From assembly GCA_021801795.1 (NCBI GenBank), contig JAJYXR010000020.1:1-64000 (forward strand): a DNA stretch of 64,000 nt, read 5' to 3'. The notes beneath the pieces are model-generated. The model was given only the letters and a program-made list of their open reading frames with translations. It was not told the origin of the DNA and made no database searches. Numbering within the stretch: position 1 is the stretch's first letter; the number at the start of each line of letters is the position of its first letter. This document shows positions 22,345-31,620 of this stretch, one piece after another. The stretch comes from Actinomycetes bacterium. Lineage in GTDB: Bacteria > Actinomycetota > Acidimicrobiia > Acidimicrobiales > JAJYXR01. A program made the position numbers and the translations under genes.

Positions 22345-23955
22345 GTGGAGTTCAACCTCGCAGACCTTTTCGAGGCTGCCGCGGATGCCTTCGGCGAGCG
22401 GGAGTACCTGGTGGCCAACGGCGTCCGCAGGAGTTACGCCGAGATGGACGCCCGGGCGAATCGGCTGGCCCATCACCTGGCCGAGGCCGGGGTGGGCCCA
22501 GGGGATCACGTGGGGATCTACGCCCTGAACAGTGTCGAGTGGGTCGAGACGGCCTGGGCGGTCTTCAAGATCCGAGCCGTGTGGGTGAACATTAACTACC
22601 GCTACGTAAAGGACGAGCTGCGCTACCTGTTCACCAACGCCGACCTGGTGGCCCTGGTATACCAGCGCCAGTTCTCTGCGAACGTCGCGGAGCTCCTGGA
22701 CGAGCTGCCAGGCCTGAAGCACCTGGTGATGATCGAAGACGCCAGCGGGGAGGAGCTGGGATGCGACCGAGCCGTTGGCTACGAGGAGGCCATCGCAGCC
22801 TGCTCGCCGGAGAGGGACTTCCCGGCGCGCTCGGGTGACGACACCTACATCCTCTACACCGGTGGCACCACGGGGCTCCCAAAGGGTGTGGTGTGGCGCC
22901 ACGAGGATGTCTTCTTCGCCCTCGGCGGCGGCATAGACGCGCTCAGCCGCGAGAGGGTGAGCCGCCCCGAGGACATGGTGGCCAAGGGGCTGGCCGGCGG
23001 ACCCATCACATTCCTGCCCATAGCCCCGCTCATGCACGGTGCATCTCAGTGGGCGGTGATGGGTCAGAGCTTCCTCGGTAACAAGATCGTCCTGGTAGCA
23101 CGCTTCGACCCGGACGAGGTCTGGCGCCTCGTGGAGGCCGAGCGGGTGAACATGCTGATGATCACAGGAGACGCGATGGGCAAGCCCCTGGTAGAAGCCC
23201 TTGACAGGCCGGGCGCGGCCTACGACCTGTCGTCCCTCATCGGCCTGACCTCGTCGGCTGCCCTCTTCTCTCCTGCCGTGAAGGACGCCTTCTTCGAGCA
23301 CTTCCCCCACCTCGTCATGACCGACGCGGTCGGCTCATCCGAATCCGGGAACAACGGCCTCACCTTGGTGAAGCCTGGGCATACGGCCATGCGCAGCGGA
23401 CCCACCGTGAGGTCTCTAGGAAACAGCGTGGTCCTCGACGACGACCTGCGCCCGGTCCAGCCTGGATCGGGGGTGGTCGGGAGGATCGCGCGCTCGGGCG
23501 ACATCCCCATCTGCTACTACGGCGACCCGGTGAAGACCGCGGAGGTGTTCATAACGGTGGACGGCATCCGCTACGTGATGCCAGGCGACTACGCCACCGT
23601 GGAGGCAGACGGCTCCATCACCCTCCTCGGACGGGGGTCGATATGCATAAACTCCGGTGGCGAGAAGATCTACCCCGAGGAGGTAGAGGCGGTGGTGCGC
23701 TCCCACCCAGACGTGATGGACGCCATCGTGATCGGCGCTCCAGACGACCGCTTCGGCCAGCGCGTCGCCGCCATAGTCGAAGCGCGCCCGGGTCGTGAAG
23801 CACCATCCCTCGAATCGATCCAGGAGCACTGCAGGGATCACATGGCCGGTTACAAGATCCCCCGCCAGCTCCACGTCGTACCCCGCATAGAGCGCTCACC
23901 GAGCGGGAAGCCCGACTATCCCTGGGCCCAGGGGATCCTCGCCGGCACCTCATGA
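22345..23955 (+). CDS. Acyl-CoA synthetase (FadD3/FadD19-like AMP-forming ligase)
   Basis: A 536-residue ANL-superfamily ligase that activates a carboxylic acid to its acyl-CoA through an acyl-adenylate. The P-loop is YILYTGGTTGLPKGVVWRHE. Later motifs are ITFLPIAPLMHGASQWAVMG, VMTDAVGSSESGNNG (A5) and INSGGEKIYPEEVEAVV (hinge and C-terminal domain); the catalytic Lys lies in SPSGKPDYPW. The opening VEFNLADLFEAAADAFGERE is typical of actinobacterial FadDs for steroid or long-chain acids. GTG 22345 is preferred over ATG 22288 because of the -10 box and where homology begins. An operator overlaps the promoter. Confidence 0.88.
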   Translation: MEFNLADLFEAAADAFGEREYLVANGVRRSYAEMDARANRLAHHLAEAGVGPGDHVGIYALNSVEWVETAWAVFKIRAVWVNINYRYVKDELRYLFTNADLVALVYQRQFSANVAELLDELPGLKHLVMIEDASGEELGCDRAVGYEEAIAACSPERDFPARSGDDTYILYTGGTTGLPKGVVWRHEDVFFALGGGIDALSRERVSRPEDMVAKGLAGGPITFLPIAPLMHGASQWAVMGQSFLGNKIVLVARFDPDEVWRLVEAERVNMLMITGDAMGKPLVEALDRPGAAYDLSSLIGLTSSAALFSPAVKDAFFEHFPHLVMTDAVGSSESGNNGLTLVKPGHTAMRSGPTVRSLGNSVVLDDDLRPVQPGSGVVGRIARSGDIPICYYGDPVKTAEVFITVDGIRYVMPGDYATVEADGSITLLGRGSICINSGGEKIYPEEVEAVVRSHPDVMDAIVIGAPDDRFGQRVAAIVEARPGREAPSLESIQEHCRDHMAGYKIPRQLHVVPRIERSPSGKPDYPWAQGILAGTS

Positions 23956-24101
23956 GGCTCCAGCAGCCCTGAGCCTGCCACGTGAGCCCCAGACGCGGAC
24001 CGCCGCCCGCTGCGTCACCCCGGGGGGGCCGAGGGTGGCAGGGGCGGCAGCCCGATCTGCGAGCACCGGCGACAGCGAGATCCGCCATGGTGCCGGCGCC
24101 T

Positions 24102-24127
24102 CAGAGCGCCGCTAGAGCGCCGCTCTG
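24102..24127. terminator. Hairpin between convergent genes
   Basis: CAGAGCG (24102-24108) pairs with CGCTCTG (24121-24127). It lies between the CoA-synthetase gene and the convergent LLM oxidoreductase gene. The rest of the 291-base gap (23956-24246) holds nothing else I can identify. Confidence 0.38.
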
Positions 24128-24246
24128 GTTACTCATAGGTTAGTCGCTTCCAGAACTCTCTGTGCACGGGCAGCATCCAGGCGGCCCAGCGGCCGTCAGA
24201 TCCAGGTCTAGCTGGGCTTATACATGAACGGATGTGACCATGATGG

Positions 24247-25377
24247 CTAGGCGCTCGGGCACTGCTGCTCGCGTAGCCTGGTGGTGCGGTGAACCGGGTC
24301 CCGGTCGAAGAGCGGCAGCACGTGCTTGCCGAAGGTGGCCACCGCCTCCTCGCATACCTCGATCGGCATCGAGGACGACAGCATCCCGAACGAAAGCTGA
24401 TCTGCCCCGGTGTCGGCGAAGCGCTGCACGGCGCGCACCACCTCTTCGGGATCGCCGACCGCCACGGTGCCGTTCGCGATGTTCTTCTCCATCTGCTCGG
24501 GGGTGGTGTCTGGGATCAGCTCCGGCCACTCGGGGATGCCAGCCGGGCGGGGGAAGGTGTCGAGATAACGGAAGACCAGGCTCAGGTGGTAGCCGGTGTC
24601 CATGTTGCAGGCGACCTTCCGTGCCCTCGCGCCGTCCTCCAGGCAGAGCATCTGGGTGGTGATCATGACGTTATCGTTCACGTAGCCACCGACGGGGTCC
24701 GCGTTCTGGATCTCCTTCTTGTACTTCTCGATCAGGGGCGCGAACTGCTCGGGAGCGCCGAAGGCGAAGCAGAGCACGCCGAGTCCCTGCCGGGCGGCCA
24801 GCTCGAAGGTGCCGGGACTGCCCGCCGCGACCCACAGGGGCGGGTGGGGCTTCGTGTAGGGCTTCGGCAGGACGTTACGCTCCGGCATCGAGAAGAACTG
24901 GCCCTCGTAGGAGTAGTCGGTCTCCTGCCACATCCGGACGATCTGAGGGAGTGTCTCAGCGACCATCTCACGGGTCAGATCAGGATCCTCGATGCCGAAA
25001 CCGCGCTGCTCGGTGGTGGAGGACCCCCTTCCAGTGCCGAACTCGAAGCGTCCCTCGGAGAGGTGGTCGATCATGGCCACCCGCTCGGCTATACGGGCCG
25101 GATGGTTGGCCGGAGGGGTGATGTTGAAGATGCCCGACCCGAGGTGGATGTTCTTCGTCTGGGCCGCAGCGAAGGCCAGGAAGGACTCGCTCGCCGACAG
25201 GTGGGAGTACTCGGTGAGGAAGTGGTGCTCCGAAGCCCACGCGTACTTGAAGCCGGCCTCGTCGGCTGCCCGTATGTAGGCCAGCTCGTCCATGAGGCGC
25301 CGGTGCTCCGCAGCGTCGCCGTAGGCCTGACGGATCTGCGGGGGTATGCAGACTGCGTTGAAGATGCCGAATTCCAT
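24247..25377 (-). CDS. LLM-class flavin-dependent oxidoreductase
   Basis: A 376-residue bacterial luciferase-like protein. MEFGIFNAVCIPPQIRQAYG opens the TIM barrel. FKYAWASEHHFLTEYSHLSA is the classic 'W..EHH' signature, LGSGIFNITPPANHPARIAE and FGTGRGSSTTEQRGFGIED follow, and PLWVAAGSPGTFELAARQGL lies near the flavin site. Members use FMN or F420 to oxidise diverse substrates. It is divergent from an acyl-CoA ligase with a KstR-like operator between them, which points to lipid or steroid catabolism; the substrate is unknown. Confidence 0.9.
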   Translation of the reverse strand: MEFGIFNAVCIPPQIRQAYGDAAEHRRLMDELAYIRAADEAGFKYAWASEHHFLTEYSHLSASESFLAFAAAQTKNIHLGSGIFNITPPANHPARIAERVAMIDHLSEGRFEFGTGRGSSTTEQRGFGIEDPDLTREMVAETLPQIVRMWQETDYSYEGQFFSMPERNVLPKPYTKPHPPLWVAAGSPGTFELAARQGLGVLCFAFGAPEQFAPLIEKYKKEIQNADPVGGYVNDNVMITTQMLCLEDGARARKVACNMDTGYHLSLVFRYLDTFPRPAGIPEWPELIPDTTPEQMEKNIANGTVAVGDPEEVVRAVQRFADTGADQLSFGMLSSSMPIEVCEEAVATFGKHVLPLFDRDPVHRTTRLREQQCPSA

Positions 25378-25428
25378 CTCAGGTGCTCCTCTCGCTCATC
25401 CAGCAGGCTAACATGCCCAGCCAGAAAA

Positions 25429-25442
25429 TGCAACGTGTTCTA
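25429..25442. promoter_or_regulatory. KstR/TetR-like operator in a divergent promoter
   Basis: TGCAACGTGTTCTA matches TnnAACnnGTTnnA at every fixed position. It lies 52 bases from the LLM oxidoreductase start and 34 bases from the acyl-CoA ligase start, so one repressor could control both. Confidence 0.62.
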
Positions 25443-25475
25443 GGATTGGCTGCATATTGAGAGGAGGCCACCGAT

Positions 25476-27116
25476 ATGCCGACTATCGCTTCGATGCTCG
25501 AGGCGCTGAGTGACGACCCCGGGCAGGGTCTGCTGGCTGGGGATCGCGTCTGGAGCTGGGCCGAGGTGTGCCAGGAGGGAAGGCGCCGCGCGAGATACCT
25601 GGATGCTGCCCTTCCAGACGACCCTCCGCACATAGCCCTGCTTCTCGGAAACGTCCCCGAATATGTCTTTTGGATCGCGGCCGCTGCTTTCCGGGGAGCC
25701 GTGGTGGTGGGAGTGAACCCCACACACCGAGGTGCCGACCTAGCACGCGACATCTCCCACACCGAATGCGGCCTCCTCGTCACCGACGGGGAGCACCTGG
25801 AGCTTCTCGATGGCCTGGACCTCGGAGAGCGGATCACGCGATCAGGCGGCCCGGGCGGCCGCATCGTGGTCACCGACTCAGCCAGCTTCGAGAGCGATAT
25901 AGCCTCGGTCTCCGCCGCCCGCATCCGGCCTGTCGCCACCGAGGGATCCCTGGCCTTCCTCGTCTTCACCTCCGGCACCTCCGGAGCGCCCAAGGCATGC
26001 CGCTGCACCCAGGGGCGCCTGGCGGGCATCGCCGCGGTCGTCGCCACGATGTTCGAGCTGGGCAGGAGCGACGTCTGCTACCTGGCCATGCCGCTGTTCC
26101 ACTCGAACGCCCTCATGGCCGGCCTCGGACCGGCGATTGCATCGGGAGCTGCCATCGCGTTGCCGAGCGGTGGCCGCTTCTCGGCTTCGGGCTTCCTGCC
26201 CGACGTCAGGCAATACGGCGCCACCTACTTCAACTACGTCGGCAAGCCCCTCACATACATCCTCGCCACCCCCGAGCGCCCCGATGACGCCGACAACACC
26301 CTGATTCGGGTGTTCGGGAACGAGGGCTCGCCCGCTGACGTCGAGCGCTTCGCGAGGCGCTTCGGCTGCCGCGTCGTCGACAGCTACGGATCGACCGAGG
26401 GAGGGGCGGTCGTCCAGCGGACCCCCGACACTCCTCCAGGAGCGCTCGGTCGTGCACCCGAAGGAACCATCGTCGTCGACCCCGAGACCCTGAAGGAGTG
26501 CCCGAGGGCGCTCTTCGATTCCCGCGGACAGCTGCTGAACGCACGGGAGGCCACCGGCGAGCTGGTCTCCACCACCTCAGCCAGCGGCTTCGAGGGCTAC
26601 TGGAAGAACGACGAGGCCGAGAAGGAGCGACTTCGAAACGGTTGGTACTGGACAGGGGACCTCGCCTACCGCGACGAGGAGGGCTTCTTCTACTTCGCCG
26701 GCCGCTCCGACGACTGGCTGCGGGTAGACGGCGAGAACTTCGCTGCGGCACCACTGGCGCGCATACTGGAGAGACACCCCGACGTGAGGCTGGCCTCCGT
26801 CTACGCCGTTCCAGATCCGACTGTCGGGGACCAGGTGATGGCTGCTCTCGAGCTCCACGAGGGGGCCCACTTCGACCCCGAGGACTTCGCCGCCTTCCTC
26901 GCCGCCCAGCCTGACATGGGAACCAAGTGGTACCCGAGGTACCTGCGGATCGCGAGCTCGCTGCCCGTCACCGCGACCTCGAAGATCCTCACCAGGGTGC
27001 TCCGGGAGCAGGGTACCTGCAGCGACGATCCCATCTGGTGGCGTCCGGGCAAGGAGATCTCCTTCGTGCCACACGAGCAGGGCGCGCCAGCCAGGAGCCC
27101 GAGCACGTCTGGATAG
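25476..27116 (+). CDS. AMP-dependent acyl-CoA synthetase (FadD17-like)
   Basis: A 546-residue ANL-superfamily ligase. The P-loop is LVFTSGTSGAPKACRCTQG. YLAMPLFHSNALMAGLGPAI, RVVDSYGSTEGGAVVQRTPD (A5), GWYWTGDLAYRDEEGFFYFA (A7) and RSDDWLRVDGENFAAAPL (hinge, where the usual GGENI is DGENF) follow in order. The catalytic-Lys region is VTATSKILTRVL. Actinobacterial relatives activate fatty acids or steroid side chains. GAGAGGAGG is a good RBS before ATG 25476. It is divergent from the LLM oxidoreductase gene and likely co-regulated. Confidence 0.9.
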   Translation: MPTIASMLEALSDDPGQGLLAGDRVWSWAEVCQEGRRRARYLDAALPDDPPHIALLLGNVPEYVFWIAAAAFRGAVVVGVNPTHRGADLARDISHTECGLLVTDGEHLELLDGLDLGERITRSGGPGGRIVVTDSASFESDIASVSAARIRPVATEGSLAFLVFTSGTSGAPKACRCTQGRLAGIAAVVATMFELGRSDVCYLAMPLFHSNALMAGLGPAIASGAAIALPSGGRFSASGFLPDVRQYGATYFNYVGKPLTYILATPERPDDADNTLIRVFGNEGSPADVERFARRFGCRVVDSYGSTEGGAVVQRTPDTPPGALGRAPEGTIVVDPETLKECPRALFDSRGQLLNAREATGELVSTTSASGFEGYWKNDEAEKERLRNGWYWTGDLAYRDEEGFFYFAGRSDDWLRVDGENFAAAPLARILERHPDVRLASVYAVPDPTVGDQVMAALELHEGAHFDPEDFAAFLAAQPDMGTKWYPRYLRIASSLPVTATSKILTRVLREQGTCSDDPIWWRPGKEISFVPHEQGAPARSPSTSG

Positions 27117-27155
27117 CGGTTACTCGCTCATCGATGTCTCGCTGAATAGCCGGCC

Positions 27156-28409
27156 TTACGGACGAGGCACTCTCGCCCCGAACCCCGGTAGAGCGCGGCA
27201 TCCTCTACGGACAACGTCCCTGTAGGCGGTGTACCCGGGACCTGGTACCAGGTCGGCGCTTGCGAGCCCGGTAGAGAGCGGATTGGCCTTGGTCGGTGAC
27301 GTCCCATCAGCCATCTCGAACCACTGGACAAACTCCAGGTGGTCTCGCGCAGCCACCGAGCAGGCGCCGGCCATGAATGCCTTCACCAGCTCGGCCTGCT
27401 CGGAGAGCGGTCGAGCTGGTGGGATCGTCGCCCAGCCGATCTCCGAGATGCCCATCGCAACGCGGCTGCCGAGGCCAGCGAGCGGCATGAGGTTCGCACG
27501 GAGGTTATCGAGAGCCTGGCTCACATCGCTCGCAGCAGTGGCAGCGAGATGCCCGGATCCAGGAGCCGGCAGGCTAGGCGGTATGTAGGTTCCTGGGTAG
27601 AGATCGATTCCCACCCAGCTCACATCGGAAGCGAACGTAGCGCCGCCGGCGCGACCGACGCTGGACCACCATCCGCGGTCTGCCTGCGTGCCGAACGAGG
27701 AGAACCAGTTGAAGCCCAGCCGGACGTGCGAGCCAGTAGCGGACTTAGCCCTGGCGCCCGCTTCTATCCCGTCCACCAGGGCACCGACAGCGTTCTTATA
27801 TGCACCGTCGGATGCAGCGGCATTGAACGGTGAGTTCGCCTCGTTAGTGACCTGCAGGTACGCGACAGCCCGGTCGTGCGCGAAATGCGCGACCATCGCT
27901 GCCACATAGCTGGCAAAGCCCGTCACGTCGCCATTGTCCCCGGCAGGCGGCACGTAGCGCAGGGCCAGGTCCACCAGCATGTGGTGCGCGGCGTAGGCGG
28001 CAATCTCAGCATCGAGGGCGGGCAGACTACGGGGGTACTCTGCCCAGTTCGTGTAGAGGTGGATGATGAAGGGCCTTCCACCCGAGAGATCCTCCGCTAG
28101 TAGGACGCTCTTCGCCAGCTTTCCAGGCGGAGGGAGCTGTGGAGGGACGATCCCGTAGATAACGTTGCCAGCGGCCGCAGCCGACCCCGTATTTGGGCGG
28201 GAGAGGTGCCTCGACGCCGGCGACTCCGACCCACCGCATGCAGACAGCACGACGGAGGCGGCCAGTATGACCGGCAAGGCTCCTAGCCGCTGGCGGGCAC
28301 TCGGCGACACCCGGCGCTGCCAGGGAACGCGGCGGCACCGGCGCGCTAAGTCGGAGGTTCCCAGGGGCTTCGAATTCGCCGGAGGCGTCACCCGCATCAC
28401 CGCCCGCAT
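27156..28409 (-). CDS. Secreted glycoside-hydrolase-like lipoprotein (clan GH-A fold)
   Basis: A 417-residue protein with a late signal peptide and lipobox (VILAASVVLSACGG, ~48-61). The mature part reads as a TIM barrel: FIIHLYTNWAEYPRSLPALD, VAYLQVTNEANSPFNAAASD (NEA, the expected acid/base Glu), VRLGFNWFSSFG, VSWVGIDLYPGTYIPP and AMGISEIGWATIPPARP (a late Glu in nucleophile position). This fits clan GH-A glycosidases, but I cannot place the family. The start is uncertain (ATG 28409 or 28397). It is divergent from the efflux operon. Confidence 0.68.
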   Translation of the reverse strand: MRAVMRVTPPANSKPLGTSDLARRCRRVPWQRRVSPSARQRLGALPVILAASVVLSACGGSESPASRHLSRPNTGSAAAAGNVIYGIVPPQLPPPGKLAKSVLLAEDLSGGRPFIIHLYTNWAEYPRSLPALDAEIAAYAAHHMLVDLALRYVPPAGDNGDVTGFASYVAAMVAHFAHDRAVAYLQVTNEANSPFNAAASDGAYKNAVGALVDGIEAGARAKSATGSHVRLGFNWFSSFGTQADRGWWSSVGRAGGATFASDVSWVGIDLYPGTYIPPSLPAPGSGHLAATAASDVSQALDNLRANLMPLAGLGSRVAMGISEIGWATIPPARPLSEQAELVKAFMAGACSVAARDHLEFVQWFEMADGTSPTKANPLSTGLASADLVPGPGYTAYRDVVRRGCRALPGFGARVPRP

Positions 28410-28491
28410 CTTGCACCAGAAGCAAACGGCGGGCCAGTCGCGGGTCGATCTGCCACGGTACTCGCAACGGCTGGCGAATTCTAGAGAAATG

Positions 28492-28518
28492 TTCAGGCCT
28501 CTCTCATCATCTCTTCAT
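28492..28518 (+). promoter_or_regulatory. 11-bp-phased triple repeat, putative OmpR-family regulator site
   Basis: TTCAG (28492), CTCAT (28503) and TTCAT (28514) lie exactly 11 bp apart, followed by a TAGGGT -10 candidate at 28529-28534. Direct repeats on one helix face are typical of OmpR/PhoP/MprA-type regulators. A matching triple lies upstream of the second efflux operon. Confidence 0.48.
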
Positions 28519-28581
28519 GATTCGGCGTTAGGGTCCAGTTTCGATGACCCACCATCGGGTGGTCCAAAAGTGGAGGTGCCG

Positions 28582-30906
28582 ATGGCCGCGCCCAGATGGT
28601 TACGCAGGCGGCGATGGCTCGTCGTCTCGCTGGTGCTGGTGCTCGTGGCATCTGGTTCAGCGTGGGTCCTCTCGTCCGCAGGGTCGAAGTCCCTCCTGTA
28701 CCGTACCGTCACGGCGCACCTTGGCACCGTCAGCCAGACGATAACAGTATCGGGCACCCTGGAACCGGTGACCGAGGTAGGCGTAGATTTCGGCACTGCC
28801 GGGCAGGTGGCATCCGTCGCAGTCCAGCCCGGCCAGCAGGTCCATCCCGGACAGGTGCTCGCCTCGCTCGATGCGTCGAGCCTGCAGGCCCAGCTTGCTC
28901 AGGCAGAGGCTAACGTAGCAGTCGATCAGGCTAAGCTCGCTTTGGACGAGTCCGGTCCCACTCCTGCCCAGCAGCAGTCTGCCCAGGCAGCACTCGCCTC
29001 CGCTCAGAGCTCCCTCGCAAACGCCGAAGCGGCCGTGTCCTCGACGGTCGCCACCACCTCGACGGGACTTGCTGCCAGCCAGGCTTCGGCATCCGAGCAG
29101 CTGATAACAAGCCAGGCTGGACTCCAGGCCGCACAGGCAGCTGTCAGCAGGGCTGAGGCCGCCAATGCCCAGGCGATCCAGCAGGCGCAGGCCCAGGTAT
29201 CGAATGCCCAGGTGGCCCTCGGAAGCGCGCAGCAGGCTCAGGGGGACACGGTGACAGCGAACCAGGCAAGTGTCTCCCAGGCACAGACGGCGGTCTCTCA
29301 GGCAGAAGTCGCTTCTAACGCGGTCGCGAGCACGCTCGCGGCTGACCAGCAGATTCTCGCAGACAACCAGCAGACCTTCGAGGCGGAGCAGGGGAGCGTA
29401 GGGAACCCCCCCGGCAGTGGGCAGTCTCTGCCGCCCTATGTGGCAGGTTACGACCTAGCGCAGACGCAATCCCTGCTGAGCGCTGACGAGCAGGTGGTGA
29501 GCTATGACGAGGAAAGCCAGTACCAGGCATCCACACCTGACCAGGCAACGGGAGATGCCCGGGCGGTGTCTGCAGGTACCCAGGCAGTTTCCCAGGCGGG
29601 AAAGGTAGTGGGAGATTTCGGACAGCTCCAGAGCGCCCAATCGAGCCTGCTGTCTGCCCAGGCGAACCTTGGCGTGGTCCAGGCTCGCGCAGCGCAGGCT
29701 GCCGACCAGGCGCAGGCACAGGTATCACAGGCCACCCAGGCACTCCAGAACGCACAGGCTGCATTGTCGGCTACGCAGGGCTCCGATCAGGCAAACCTCC
29801 AGGGAGCCCAGGCTTCCCTCGCCCAGGCGAGCACTGCCTACACAGTGTCCACCATCCAGGCGCTCGCGGCAGCCCTGGCCGAGGAGTCGGGCAGCTGCCA
29901 GTCGCAACCCACGTCGCCTGCCTGCGCCCAGGCACAGCAAGCTGCCATCCAAGCACAGCACCTGCTGTCGAGCGACCAGAGCGCAACCGACCAAGCCCAG
30001 GCCCTGGCATCCGCGACAGGTGCCAAGGACGCCCAGGTGATCCAGGCGGCACAGTCCGTAGTCGACACCGCAACGACCGCCATCGCGAATGCCACCGGCG
30101 CGCAGTCGGCCCTTGGCGCGCCTCCACCCCCCGCCGAGATCCAGATGGACCAGGCTACCGAGAGCGCTGCCGAGGCCGCTCTGCAGGGGGTCCAGGCGAG
30201 CCTTGACCTCACCCGCATTGTCGCTCCAATCGCCGGCACCGTCGCCCAGGTGAACATCAACGTGGGCCAGTCGGCCGGATCGAGCTCCGGCGGCTCCGCG
30301 GCAGCTGCAGCGGCTGCCGCGAGCGGTGCGGCTACCGGCGACATAGTGATCTACAGCCCAGGTGCCTTCGAGGCGGTGGCTCAGGTGAGCGACGCCCAGA
30401 TCGGCGACGTGCATCCGGGTCAGAAAGCGCTCGTCACCCCGGCTGGGCAGGTGAAGCCCGTTCTTGCGACGATCAGCCAGATCGCTCCGCTCGCCACTGT
30501 GAGCCAGGGCGTGGCGGCCTACCCGGTGAACGCGGTCATCCCCCCGGGTACCCAGGGGATGTTCGCGGGGGCATCGGCGCAGATCGCCATCGTGGTGCAC
30601 GTGGCCTCCGGCGTGCTGACGGTGCCGACCAGCGCAGTGCACACGATCGGCTCCAAGAGCTTCGTCTTCGTGCTCGCCGGGACGAAAGCAAAGCGCCGAC
30701 CCGTAGTGGTCGGTTCCTCCGACGGGTTGCTAACCCAGGTCGTCTCGGGAATATCCGCTGGCGATAAGGTGGTGCTCGCCGACCGGAAGCTCTCCCTGCC
30801 GAGCGCAGGGGGCTCGGTATTCGGAAAGCTGGGTGGCAAGGGCGGTTCCGGCGGCCTCGGGGGCAGCCTGGGTGGTGGCAGCCGTGGAGCCAAGGCACGG
30901 CCCTGA
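28582..30906 (+). CDS. Very large MacA-like periplasmic-adaptor/membrane-fusion protein
   Basis: A 774-residue adaptor, about twice the length of MacA. An N-terminal membrane helix (WLVVSLVLVLVASGSAWVLS) is followed by the first lipoyl half (VASVAVQPGQQVHPGQVLAS). Residues ~85-560 are an Ala/Gln/Ser-rich coiled coil (for example AQLAQAEANVAVDQAKLALD) with a Cys pair in SCQSQPTSPACAQ. The second lipoyl half (IVAPIAGTVAQVNINVGQSA), the barrel domain and a Gly-rich C terminus follow. The stop overlaps the ATPase start (TGATG). It should couple the MacB-type exporter to extracytoplasmic substrates. ATG 28582 has RBS GGAGG. Confidence 0.87.
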   Translation: MAAPRWLRRRRWLVVSLVLVLVASGSAWVLSSAGSKSLLYRTVTAHLGTVSQTITVSGTLEPVTEVGVDFGTAGQVASVAVQPGQQVHPGQVLASLDASSLQAQLAQAEANVAVDQAKLALDESGPTPAQQQSAQAALASAQSSLANAEAAVSSTVATTSTGLAASQASASEQLITSQAGLQAAQAAVSRAEAANAQAIQQAQAQVSNAQVALGSAQQAQGDTVTANQASVSQAQTAVSQAEVASNAVASTLAADQQILADNQQTFEAEQGSVGNPPGSGQSLPPYVAGYDLAQTQSLLSADEQVVSYDEESQYQASTPDQATGDARAVSAGTQAVSQAGKVVGDFGQLQSAQSSLLSAQANLGVVQARAAQAADQAQAQVSQATQALQNAQAALSATQGSDQANLQGAQASLAQASTAYTVSTIQALAAALAEESGSCQSQPTSPACAQAQQAAIQAQHLLSSDQSATDQAQALASATGAKDAQVIQAAQSVVDTATTAIANATGAQSALGAPPPPAEIQMDQATESAAEAALQGVQASLDLTRIVAPIAGTVAQVNINVGQSAGSSSGGSAAAAAAAASGAATGDIVIYSPGAFEAVAQVSDAQIGDVHPGQKALVTPAGQVKPVLATISQIAPLATVSQGVAAYPVNAVIPPGTQGMFAGASAQIAIVVHVASGVLTVPTSAVHTIGSKSFVFVLAGTKAKRRPVVVGSSDGLLTQVVSGISAGDKVVLADRKLSLPSAGGSVFGKLGGKGGSGGLGGSLGGGSRGAKARP

Positions 30907-31613
30907 TGGCGCTGATCGAGCTCGTGGGCGTGTCGAAGATCTATGGCGTAGGCGGCGTCGAGGTTCATGCGCTTCGTTCGGTCGACCTCGCGGTGGGTGG
31001 CGGAGAGTACGTGGCGATCATGGGGCAGTCGGGCTCGGGGAAATCTACGCTCATGCACATACTCGGCTGCCTCGACGTACCTTCCTCGGGCGCCTACCAC
31101 CTCGATGGAGCAGACGTCGGGACGATGGACGAGATCGACCTTGCCGACGTGCGTAACCGGCGGATCGGCTTCGTGTTCCAGCAGTTCCACCTCCTCGGGC
31201 GCCTCCCTGCCTGGCGCAATGTGGAGCTGCCTCTCATGTACATGGGCATCCGTAGTCGTCAGCGCCGCCGCGAGAGAGCGGAGAAGGCGCTCGAGGCAGT
31301 GGGCCTCGCCGACCGGTCCGCGCACCGCCCGACAGAGCTCTCCGGGGGCCAGCAGCAGCGTGTGGCGATTGCGCGAGCGCTGGTTACCGATCCGGCGATC
31401 ATCCTCGCCGATGAGCCAACCGGTAACCTCGCGTCAGATCAAGCCGAGGAGATCCTCACGATCTTCGAGGGAATGCACTCCGAGGGCCGGACCGTCGTGC
31501 TCATCACCCACGAGCCCGATGTCGGCGGCCGCGCGCGGCGCCTGGTCAGGATCCGCGACGGCAGGATCATCTCAGATGAACCCGCGGCCTCCGGTGTTGG
31601 ATCGGCAGGCTAG
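30906..31613 (+). CDS. MacB-type ABC transporter ATPase
   Basis: A 235-residue nucleotide-binding subunit of the MacB/LolD group. Walker A is GQSGSGKST (40-48), the Q-loop is [20 protein letters not shown], the signature is LSGGQQQR (145-152), and Walker B is [13 protein letters not shown] (165 on). The H-loop is LITHEPDV. It starts inside the adaptor stop codon and lies 7 bases before the permease gene, so the three form one operon energising export of peptides, antibiotics or lipids. Confidence 0.95.
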   Translation: MALIELVGVSKIYGVGGVEVHALRSVDLAVGGGEYVAIMGQSGSGKSTLMHILGCLDVPSSGAYHLDGADVGTMDEIDLADVRNRRIGFVFQQFHLLGRLPAWRNVELPLMYMGIRSRQRRRERAEKALEAVGLADRSAHRPTELSGGQQQRVAIARALVTDPAIILADEPTGNLASDQAEEILTIFEGMHSEGRTVVLITHEPDVGGRARRLVRIRDGRIISDEPAASGVGSAG

Positions 31614-31620
31614 GGGCTAG

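Noticed and set aside
28165..28581. N-terminal extension of the large adaptor frame
   Set aside because: It lies antisense to the divergent glycosidase-like gene. The membrane anchor and a good RBS place the start at 28582.
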